Assembly (NCBI GenBank): GCA_946479255.1
Contig: CAMLFK010000272.1
Span: 1 to 6,590, forward strand
DNA length: 6,590 nt
From: an uncultured Oxalobacteraceae bacterium
GTDB lineage: Bacteria > Pseudomonadota > Gammaproteobacteria > Burkholderiales > Burkholderiaceae
Reading direction: 5' to 3'
Positions 1-5,635 of this stretch are shown here, in pieces; positions within the stretch are counted from its first letter, which is position 1, and every line of letters starts with the position of its first letter. Both the position numbers and the translations under genes were made by a program. The notes beneath the pieces are model-generated. The model made no database searches. It had not been told where the DNA came from and worked only from the letters and a program-made list of their open reading frames with translations.

Positions 1-639
1 CGTCACTTCAGTGCGGGCCAGCAGCGCGCTGGTGGTACCCAGGTTGCGCAGGGTGAGCGCGTCCAGCGTCAGCGCGCTGGCCTGGATCCGGTTACTGTTC
101 TCCAGTGCCGCCGCGCTGGCGATGCTGGCGGCGCCGGCCGCCACGATCATGCCGCTGTTGGCCAGGCGGCCGGCGGTGACGGCCAGCTTGCCGTCGCTGC
201 CGCCGTCGGCGCTGCTGGTGGTCAAGAGCTTGCCGCTGTTGGCGAGGCCGCCGCTGACGGCCGCATCGAAGGCGCCGGCCGCCTGCAGGTGCCCGGCGTT
301 GTCCAGGCTGGCCGCCTTGAGCGTGATGGCGGCGCCCGCCGCAGTGGTGAGCACGGTGCCGGCGGCAAGGTTGTCGAACTTGCCGGAAGCGTTCAGGGCG
401 AGCGCGCTGGTGGCCTGGATGGTGCCGCTGTTGGCCAGCGTGCTTGCGTCGACCGCAATGCGCTCGGCCAGCAGGCGCGCGCCACTGGCGTTGGTCAGAG
501 CCGCCGCCTTGCCGGCACCGATCGCCAGGGTGGTTTGCGCCTGCATCAGCCCGTTGTTGGCCGCCTGCAGCACCGTGGCGCCATCGCTGCCCTGCAGGCT
601 CAAGGCGCGGCCGGCCATCAGCTGGCCGGCGTTGTCGAA
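1..639 (-). repeat. Degenerate 20-residue (60-bp) beta-helix repeats in TpsA
   Basis: Within TpsA, units starting with a pattern like L/F-x-N-(S/A)-G recur at minus-strand positions 639, 570, 498, 438, 378, 306, 246, 165, 105 and 51. The later spacings are 60, 60, 72, 60, 81, 60 and 54 bp, so the basic period is 20 residues. Examples are LANSGTIQA, LDNAGHLQA, LANSGKL, LANSGMIVA and LENSNRIQA. This is the usual register of FHA-type haemagglutinin repeats, in which each unit forms one coil of a right-handed beta-helix. At the DNA level the units are diverged, with only short shared stretches such as CCGCTGTTGGCCAG at about 152-165 and 425-438. The array continues past the left edge. Confidence 0.85.
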
Positions 640-2154
640 GGTGGTTTTCGCGCTCAGCGCCAGGTCGGTCGCGGCCGTCATGGCCACGCCGCTCCCCAGG
701 CGCACGGCGCCGTCGCGGCTGCTTGCGGCGATGCTGTCGGTGCTGGTGATTTTGGCCTTTTCCAACACCAGGCCGGCGCCGGTGGACAGCGCCAGCTTGC
801 GGTCCGCGCTGGCGGCATTGGCGCCGCTGTAGAGCGTGGCGCCGCCGGCCCCGACCGCCAAAGTGGCGGCATCGACGCTAAGATGGCCGCCCGCGCCCCA
901 GCTGCTGCCGTCCACGCTGGCTGCACCCAGCAGGCTCAGCTCGACGTTGCCGTCGGCGCTGCGGGTCGCCCCAGCGGTGCCGGCGTCAAGCAGGCTGGCG
1001 GCTTTGACGGTCAGCCTGGTGCCGGCCTTGAGCACGCCATCGTTCAGTACCAGCGCGCCATCGGCCTGCAAGGCCAGCGCGCCTTGCGCCGTCAGCGAGG
1101 CTGCGGCGGCGCCGATCTCTAGTACGCCAGCGCCGGTTTGCGCCACGGCGATGTCGCGTGCGGCAGCCACCCGGCCCTGCAGTACCACCTTGCCGGCGCC
1201 ATCGAGGCGGAAGTCGTCGACGCTGGCAGCGGCGTCGCCCAACATGCGCACGCCCACGCCCGCCTCGGTGGCGATCAGGCGGATGCGGCCGGCGTACATG
1301 CCGCCCAATACGGTCGAATCGATCGCATAGGCAGGCGCGGCAGCGGCAGCGTCGGTCTTGCCGCTGACTGCGCGCTCGGCGTAGGACCATTGGTGCGGGC
1401 CGGCATAGATGCCGAGCGAGCCGCCGGCGGCGGTATTGATCTGGCCATCGATGCGCACCGAGCGCGTGACCAGGTCGAGGATTTGCTGGGCGCTGGCGTT
1501 CAGGCCGGCGCCGTCGATCAGGATATCGCCCCGGCTGACGTTCAAGCCATTGAACGAACCGTCCGCGCCCCAGCCTGGAATACCGGTGGTCAGGGTGACA
1601 CGGTCGCTGTTAATGAAGCCGCAACCGCTGCAGGTGATGCCGTAGGGATTGGCGACGATCACGTCGGCGCGTCCGCCCGCCACTTCGGTATAGCCGGCCA
1701 GTACGCTGCGATTGGTGGACACGACTTCGTTGATGATCAGCTTCGCTTCGGCGGCCAGATTCAGGTTGCCGACCAGCTGGCCGGCCAGCTTGGACTGGAC
1801 CATGGGCGCATTGCGGAAACTGCTGTTGTTGAGCACCAGTCCCTTGGCCTCGACCTTGTACTGGCTGAACTGGTTGTGCGACACCCCGGCCTGGTTCGCC
1901 TTATTGATGTTCACCACCGGCACACCGTTGCCCGAGATGTATGCGGTGGCGGCACCGCCCACCGGCACCACCGTGGTGGCCGCTACCGGCCCGGCCGCGC
2001 TGGCGAAGTCCGCCAGCACAAGTCCGGCGGCCAGCGCCAGCATGGCTGGGGTGCGCACGGCGCGGCCGGACTTGCCGTGGCCGCGTGCGGTCTCGGGGGC
2101 GATGATGTAGGCGCCGCGGGCGGCGCTCCAGATGTGGCGGTAGGCGCAGTTCAT
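1..2154 (-). CDS. TpsA exoprotein: filamentous haemagglutinin-like, ESPR signal plus TPS domain (3' end outside window)
   Basis: This is the secreted partner of a two-partner (type Vb) secretion system, expected at the cell surface as a long beta-helix. The frame is open from the ATG at 2154 to base 1 (718 codons, no stop), so the C-terminus is missing. Residues 1-33 match the extended signal peptide region (MNCAYRHIW start, then a GHGKSGR stretch). A hydrophobic core at about 36-50 follows, with likely cleavage after the Ala-Ser-Ala ending at 53. The TPS/haemagglutination-activity domain spans about 62-300, with PVVNIN at 79-84, SHNQF near 92-96, NNSSFRNA at 109-116, NPYGI at 169-173, a CSGC pair (Cys175, Cys178) and RVTLTTG at 185-191. 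In HpmA/ShlA-type domains such a CxxC pair forms a disulfide. From about residue 506, 20-residue repeats of the form L-x-N-S-G begin. The ESPR fixes the start; a GGA nine bases upstream is the only ribosome-site candidate. It follows tpsB by 53 bp. The final activity (adhesin, haemolysin or CdiA-like toxin) cannot be told here. Confidence 0.95.
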   Translation of the reverse strand, partial: MNCAYRHIWSAARGAYIIAPETARGHGKSGRAVRTPAMLALAAGLVLADFASAAGPVAATTVVPVGGAATAYISGNGVPVVNINKANQAGVSHNQFSQYKVEAKGLVLNNSSFRNAPMVQSKLAGQLVGNLNLAAEAKLIINEVVSTNRSVLAGYTEVAGGRADVIVANPYGITCSGCGFINSDRVTLTTGIPGWGADGSFNGLNVSRGDILIDGAGLNASAQQILDLVTRSVRIDGQINTAAGGSLGIYAGPHQWSYAERAVSGKTDAAAAAPAYAIDSTVLGGMYAGRIRLIATEAGVGVRMLGDAAASVDDFRLDGAGKVVLQGRVAAARDIAVAQTGAGVLEIGAAAASLTAQGALALQADGALVLNDGVLKAGTRLTVKAASLLDAGTAGATRSADGNVELSLLGAASVDGSSWGAGGHLSVDAATLAVGAGGATLYSGANAASADRKLALSTGAGLVLEKAKITSTDSIAASSRDGAVRLGSGVAMTAATDLALSAKTTFDNAGQLMAGRALSLQGSDGATVLQAANNGLMQAQTTLAIGAGKAAALTNASGARLLAERIAVDASTLANSGTIQATSALALNASGKFDNLAAGTVLTTAAGAAITLKAASLDNAGHLQAAGAFDAAVSGGLANSGKLLTTSSADGGSDGKLAVTAGRLANSGMIVAAGAASIASAAALENSNRIQASALTLDALTLRNLGTTSALLARTEVT

Positions 2155-2207
2155 GCTGGGGTGTCCAATGTCGGTTGATGGTGTCGGTAAGCGGCGGGCG
2201 GTGCGGC

Positions 2208-3944
2208 TCAGATATCGATGTTGATGCGCACCCAGGTCTGCGCGCCTTCGCGCTGCATGCCTTCGGCCACGCTCAGTGCGCGGGTGGCGCTGACGTCGAG
2301 CGCGACGCCTTTCCAGCTGGCCGTGAAACCGGCCGCCGCGCCGGACAGGCGCCCTTCCGGCATGCCCTCGGCACGGCTGGCCACGCGGCCATAATCGATC
2401 CCGGCGAACAGGCGCAGCGGGATGCTCTGCCCGCCCAGCTGCAGTACCGGACGCAGGGACAGCTCGTTGCGGGCATACCAGCCGTGATCGCCCGACAGGC
2501 TGTTGTCGACGAAGCCGCGCACACTGTACAGGCCACCGATCAGGACCTGCTCGGAGCCGTACAAGGTGGTGCGCGCGCGCTGGGCGGTGAGCTGGGTCGA
2601 CCAGGCGGCATCGAGGCCGGCCAGCGTGAAAGGCCGGTTGAAGCTCACGCCCAGCTTGAATTTGCCGAACTGCGCGCGCGGCGCCTGGTCCGCAATACCG
2701 TCGGCGTCGCGCAGCGCGCCGGCGATGCGCAGGCCGTGGGCGTAGCCCACATCCAGGCTCAGGTCGCCGCCCACCAGCGCCGTGCTGGTGCTCGAATCGA
2801 GGTCCAGCACGCTGAGCTTGCGGCTGCTGACATCGAGCAGGCTGCCCGCCAGGTAGCTCTTGCTGTCCTTGACGGTCAGCGTGGCCGACAGCGTTTCGCG
2901 GGTGGCCTGGTCGCGGTACACCAGGCGCTCGAACTTGAGGGCGTTTGAGCGCGCGCTGCCGCGGAACTGCAGCGGCTCCCCGCTTGGCGCATCAATCATG
3001 CTGACGAAGGCCGAGCGGCTGCCCGAATACGACATGCTCGAATAGCCCCACGGCGCCATGGCGGTGAAACTGCGGCTTTCCGATCCCATGCGCGCCATGT
3101 CCTTGGGCTGGGAACGGCGGTAGGTGTAGAGCAGCAGCTCGTTCCAGCCGAGCAGGCGGTCGGCGCTGATGGTCGCGCCCAGCTGCCTGCGGCCGGTGGC
3201 GGCCGAACCCTGGTTGTCGGCCGACAGGCCGGCGTGGAACGGCCGGCGCGGCGCATTGCGGATCAACACGCGGCTGGCGCCGGCCTTCTCTCCGGGCTGG
3301 ATGTCGAGCTGCGCGCTGTTCGACGCGAGCTTGTTGACCTGGTCCAGGCCCTGCTCGAAATCGCGCAGATTTAACAGGCCGCCCACGGCTGGAAACACAT
3401 TGCGCGGATTGATGCTGCGCTGCGCGCCGTCATCGAGCACGATCGCTTCGAGCACGCCTTCGAGCACCGTGATGTCCAGGCGGCCGCGCCCAAGTTCCTG
3501 CGGCGCCAGGTAGGCGCGGGTGGTAATGAAGCCGCGCAGGATGTAGTCCTTGGTGACCGTGCCCAGGATCTCCTCGATCTCGGCCACGCCCAGGCATTTT
3601 CCACCGAATTTCTCGGACAGCTGCACGCGCACCGACGGCGACAGATGCGGCGCGCCGTTGATGGAAATGGTCTGAATCAGATGACACTTGGTGCCGGCCC
3701 CCGAGGCGTCGGGGCGCGGCACCAGCGTGCTGGTGTCGATTCCGGGGGCGCTGCGATCGCGCGGCGCGGCAGCCTCGATATCGCGTTCGATGCGCTGCTG
3801 GTTCTGGCGCTGCAGGATGTCGGCCTGGCGCGCGGCGGCGGCGGCGGCGGCATCGGCGGCGCTTTGCGCCTGGGCGGCGCCGGGCAAGGAAAACGCCGCT
3901 GCCAGAACACAGGCGAGACGGCTGGGCGTGAGAAGACGGGTCAT
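2208..3944 (-). CDS. TpsB outer-membrane transporter of two-partner secretion (ShlB/FhaC/HecB family)
   Basis: This is the Omp85-superfamily barrel that exports the TpsA encoded next to it. It has 578 residues, normal for the family. I start it at ATG 3944, where a signal peptide begins (MTRLL, hydrophobic core, cleavage after AQA at 26); an in-frame ATG at 3989 adds 15 residues but has no ribosome site and would bury the signal. After an Ala-rich stretch (31-38) and a helical linker to about 80, a first POTRA domain (86-164) shows Cys87, Cys117, GFITTRAYLAPQ (138-149) and a VLEG end. A second POTRA covers about 166-228. The 16-strand barrel is about 235-578, with the diagnostic loop-6 VRGF motif at 475-478. 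The last residues are WVRINIDI, ending in Ile rather than the aromatic residue usual in outer-membrane barrels. The tpsB-tpsA order on one strand with a 53-bp gap indicates an operon. Confidence 0.95.
   Translation of the reverse strand: MTRLLTPSRLACVLAAAFSLPGAAQAQSAADAAAAAAARQADILQRQNQQRIERDIEAAAPRDRSAPGIDTSTLVPRPDASGAGTKCHLIQTISINGAPHLSPSVRVQLSEKFGGKCLGVAEIEEILGTVTKDYILRGFITTRAYLAPQELGRGRLDITVLEGVLEAIVLDDGAQRSINPRNVFPAVGGLLNLRDFEQGLDQVNKLASNSAQLDIQPGEKAGASRVLIRNAPRRPFHAGLSADNQGSAATGRRQLGATISADRLLGWNELLLYTYRRSQPKDMARMGSESRSFTAMAPWGYSSMSYSGSRSAFVSMIDAPSGEPLQFRGSARSNALKFERLVYRDQATRETLSATLTVKDSKSYLAGSLLDVSSRKLSVLDLDSSTSTALVGGDLSLDVGYAHGLRIAGALRDADGIADQAPRAQFGKFKLGVSFNRPFTLAGLDAAWSTQLTAQRARTTLYGSEQVLIGGLYSVRGFVDNSLSGDHGWYARNELSLRPVLQLGGQSIPLRLFAGIDYGRVASRAEGMPEGRLSGAAAGFTASWKGVALDVSATRALSVAEGMQREGAQTWVRINIDI
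3833..3851. repeat. Short (CGG)6 trinucleotide tract in the tpsB 5' region
   Basis: Six CGG triplets plus a C run without interruption on the plus strand. Read on the minus strand they are consecutive GCC codons for the Ala stretch just after the TpsB signal peptide. Since the unit is three bases, slippage would change Ala number without shifting the frame. It lies in the mature N-terminus, before the first POTRA domain. Confidence 0.7.
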
Positions 3945-4089
3945 GACGATTCCGTGAAAAGGCGAGCGGCAACAGGCCACTTCCAGCATGGGAAGCAGAC
4001 AACAGGAGCAAATGGGTCGAACGCGGGAAAGGCTCGCCGGTATCAGGGGCGCGGGCTGGAGCTCGCGTGGTGGCGAGGCCGGCCGGATA

Positions 4090-4103
4090 ATTCCACGTGG
4101 AAT
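4090..4103. promoter_or_regulatory. Perfect 14-bp palindrome upstream of tpsBA, candidate operator
   Basis: The sequence ATTCCACGTGGAAT reads the same on both strands. It lies 145 bp upstream of the tpsB ATG and 5 bp beyond the stop of the 65-residue gene, in a stretch more AT-rich than its surroundings. A weak candidate -35 (TTGTTA, minus strand, 4126-4121) followed 16 bp later by AACATT (4104-4099) would place the palindrome across the -10 and start point, but the match is poor. The symmetry suits a dimeric DNA-binding protein. It is not a convincing terminator: on the minus strand it is not followed by a T run. No regulator can be named from the sequence. Confidence 0.4.
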
Positions 4104-4108
4104 GTTTT

Positions 4109-4306
4109 CTAAAAGAATCTTAACAAGCGACGAGGCGGCTTGTCTCCAGATTTATCGGAAGTCAGCAAATTCGTGGAGCCGACGCAACAGGTTTTCAAAT
4201 TGAACACATGGCGGAAATTGGCCGTATCACAAGCATTGCCCCCAGCCAGGAGACCGGCACTGGTCATCAGTGCGGCAGCGATCAGGGTGGTTTGAAAGCG
4301 CTTCAT
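4109..4306 (-). CDS. Putative small exported protein, 65 aa, translationally coupled to the hydrolase gene
   Basis: I do not recognise a family. The N-terminus is a textbook signal peptide: MKR, a hydrophobic stretch at 8-21 (LIAAALMTSAGLLA), and a likely cleavage after GGNA at residue 25, just before Cys26. The -3 residue is Gly, so this is not a proper lipobox and signal peptidase I cleavage is more likely than lipidation. The mature part would be about 40 residues with three cysteines (26, 40, 41) and a basic, hydrophobic tail ending RRLLRFF. The ATG shares the ATGA overlap with the stop of the upstream hydrolase gene and lacks its own Shine-Dalgarno, which fits translation by reinitiation. 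The coding region is less GC-rich than its neighbours. It may be a real short secreted protein or a remnant that kept its signal sequence after losing the rest. Confidence 0.5.
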   Translation of the reverse strand: MKRFQTTLIAAALMTSAGLLAGGNACDTANFRHVFNLKTCCVGSTNLLTSDKSGDKPPRRLLRFF

Positions 4307-5565
4307 TGTTTGTAGGCGCAGCCGCGCAGTGCGTCGAGGGGAACAGCGTCGGCAATGGCGCGGTAGCCGGCCAGGCTCGGATGCAGGTGGTCGCCAGAGT
4401 CGAACTCGGGGGCCAGGCGGTCCGGCTGCTTCGGGTCGCGCAGCGCGGCGTCGACATCGGCGACGGCGTCGAACACCTTGGCGCTCCGGATCCAGCCATT
4501 GATGACCTGGCGGTCGGCCTCATTGGCCGGCCCCGGATTGTAGTAGTCGTTGCCGGTGTAGGGCGCGATGGTGGCGCCGATCACGCAGATGCCGTGCGTA
4601 TGGGCGCGCTCGACCAGCTGGCGGTGGGCCTCCATCATGTCGTCGACCAGCGCCTTGCGGGCCTCGGGCGTGTCGTCCTTGCCGCGGTGCTGGCCGCCGA
4701 GATCGTTCACGCCGATCAGCACCATCACGTGGGTGACGCCGGCGCGGCCCAGCACATCGCGCTCGAAGCGTGACATGAGGTTGGGACCGAGGCCGTCGCG
4801 CAGCAGGCGCCCGCCGCCGATGCCGGCGTTGAGGATGCCGATCGGCTTGCCGGAGGCGAGCGCGCGCCGGGAAAAGACGTCGGTCCAGCGGTCATTGCCG
4901 TCGGTGGTGACGCCGTAGCCGTCGGTGATCGAGTCGCCCAGCGCGACCAGCGCGCCAACCCCGCGCGGCGCTTCGACTTCGACATCGGCCAGCTGGTACC
5001 ACCTGGTGACCTTGCCCGGGTCCTGCCATTCGGCGTCCATCACCTTGTCGCCCCTGAGGTGAAAGCTGTGGGTGCGCGCGCCGGGGTGGCTGGTCTGGCG
5101 CCCTGGCGCTTCCTTGACGTGGAAGCTGATGGCCAGGTCGGCGCGTGCCTTGTGCCCAAACGCCACCGGGTCGCTGTAGTACTCGGCGCCGGCGGGGATG
5201 GTGACGCCGGCACGTCCCGAGAAGGTCAGGGCTTTGAGCGTGCGGGCATCGACGTTGGGGTTGCCGGGCGCCAGCGCCAGCGCGACGCTGGCCTTATGAA
5301 TCGTCATGACACCGCTACCATATACATTGCTGATGCGTACACGAAGCCGCTTGCCGCCAAGCGACAGCGGAACGATCTGGCGCAGCGTGGCATCGCGCCA
5401 GTGTTCGGCCGCCAGTTCGTTCTTGGAATCCGGGACCATTTGTGCTGCGCCCCATGAAACCACCCAGTTTGGCCGGCGCGAGGAAGGGTCGTGGGCCTGG
5501 GCCGGCAGCACGCTGGCGGCGAGTAGCAAGGCGCTCAGCAGGGTGGACATCAGAGCTTGACTCAT
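4303..5565 (-). CDS. Secreted SGNH/GDSL-family hydrolase (XynE-like esterase)
   Basis: This is a predicted exported esterase of 420 residues. The start is ATG 5565, preceded by GAAGGA with 9 bp spacing and followed by a signal peptide (hydrophobic 8-20, cleavage after AQA at 24); an upstream in-frame ATG at 5607 lies beyond the ribosome site and is unlikely. Residues about 33-200 form an N-terminal beta-rich region (WVVSWGAAQ at 34-42) seen ahead of the catalytic domain in XynE-like members. The SGNH blocks are all present: GDSITDG at 210-216 with nucleophile Ser212, NAGIGG at 246-251 with the oxyanion Gly, GVNDLG at 285-290 with Asn287, and DHLHPS at 392-397 giving Asp392 and His395. The catalytic set is therefore complete. 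Known relatives deacylate carbohydrates or lipids; the substrate here is not determined by the sequence. It overlaps the following small gene by 4 bp and is divergent from gudD. Confidence 0.92.
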   Translation of the reverse strand: MSQALMSTLLSALLLAASVLPAQAHDPSSRRPNWVVSWGAAQMVPDSKNELAAEHWRDATLRQIVPLSLGGKRLRVRISNVYGSGVMTIHKASVALALAPGNPNVDARTLKALTFSGRAGVTIPAGAEYYSDPVAFGHKARADLAISFHVKEAPGRQTSHPGARTHSFHLRGDKVMDAEWQDPGKVTRWYQLADVEVEAPRGVGALVALGDSITDGYGVTTDGNDRWTDVFSRRALASGKPIGILNAGIGGGRLLRDGLGPNLMSRFERDVLGRAGVTHVMVLIGVNDLGGQHRGKDDTPEARKALVDDMMEAHRQLVERAHTHGICVIGATIAPYTGNDYYNPGPANEADRQVINGWIRSAKVFDAVADVDAALRDPKQPDRLAPEFDSGDHLHPSLAGYRAIADAVPLDALRGCAYKQ

Positions 5566-5585
5566 CAATTTTATTCCTTCAAACT
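5557..5585 (+). promoter_or_regulatory. Weak candidate promoter for gudD
   Basis: TTGACT (5557-5562, five of six consensus bases) is followed after 17 bp by CAAACT (5580-5585, three of six). Transcription would start near 5592, leaving a leader of about 30 nt with the AGGG ribosome site at 5612-5615. The -35 overlaps the first codons of the divergent hydrolase gene. The poor -10 suggests an activator-dependent promoter, or that the true promoter is elsewhere. Confidence 0.25.
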
Positions 5586-5612
5586 TGAGCAATGGTAGCG
5601 GAATCAATTATA
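5564..5612 (+). repeat. Direct repeat pair flanking the divergent gudD/hydrolase intergenic region
   Basis: ATCAATTTTA at 5564-5573 and ATCAATTATA at 5603-5612 match at nine of ten bases, 39 bp apart start to start. They sit at the two ends of the 57-bp divergent intergenic region, one next to each gene's start signals. They could be paired binding sites for a shared regulator, or chance similarity in AT-rich promoter DNA. Confidence 0.3.
5575..5580 (-). promoter_or_regulatory. Ribosome binding site deciding the SGNH hydrolase start
   Basis: GAAGGA on the minus strand, nine bases before the ATG at 5565. It is the strongest Shine-Dalgarno in the window and rules in favour of this start over the ATG at 5607 further upstream. 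Confidence 0.8.
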
Positions 5613-5635
5613 GGGATAAAGAATGGCAGCAGCAA
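5607..5635 (-). promoter_or_regulatory. Candidate sigma-70 promoter for the SGNH hydrolase gene
   Basis: On the minus strand a perfect TATAAT lies at 5612-5607, with TTGCTG at 5635-5630 as a weak -35 and a 17-bp spacer. Transcription would begin near 5600, giving a leader of about 35 nt that contains the GAAGGA ribosome site (5580-5575) and ends at the ATG at 5565. The -35 falls inside the first codons of the divergent gudD, and the -10 touches the gudD ribosome site, so the two genes' signals are interleaved. Confidence 0.5.

Noticed and set aside
11..2178. Several long open frames on the plus strand opposite TpsA (11-832, 289-1122, 836-1330, 1138-2178)
   Set aside because: They are antisense shadows in GC-rich coding DNA. 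Their translations are low-complexity Ala/Arg/Gly-rich, lack domains, and overlap one another, whereas the minus frame gives a clear TPS domain and repeats.
2175..2948. A 257-codon plus-strand frame opposite tpsB
   Set aside because: It is antisense to a well-supported ShlB-type transporter and its translation is compositionally biased without domain signals.
3945..3989. 15-residue N-terminal extension of TpsB from the ATG at 3989
   Set aside because: No ribosome site precedes it and it would place polar residues ahead of a normal signal peptide that starts at 3944.
4090..4110. Intrinsic terminator formed by the palindrome plus GTTTTCT on the plus strand
   Set aside because: With a four-base loop the stem is only five pairs, mostly AT, and no plus-strand gene ends here. 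On the minus strand there is no T run after it.
4227..4523. 98-codon minus-strand frame overlapping the end of the hydrolase
   Set aside because: It is an out-of-frame shadow of the hydrolase 3' end; the hydrolase frame carries the conserved DHLHPS block in this stretch.
5566..5607. 14-residue N-terminal extension of the SGNH hydrolase from the ATG at 5607
   Set aside because: A strong GAAGGA sits at the right distance from the ATG at 5565, and the extension would lie across the candidate leader.
5585..5614. TTGAGC / TATAGG as a plus-strand promoter for gudD
   Set aside because: Its start point would fall at about the gudD ATG, leaving the AGGG ribosome site outside the transcript.
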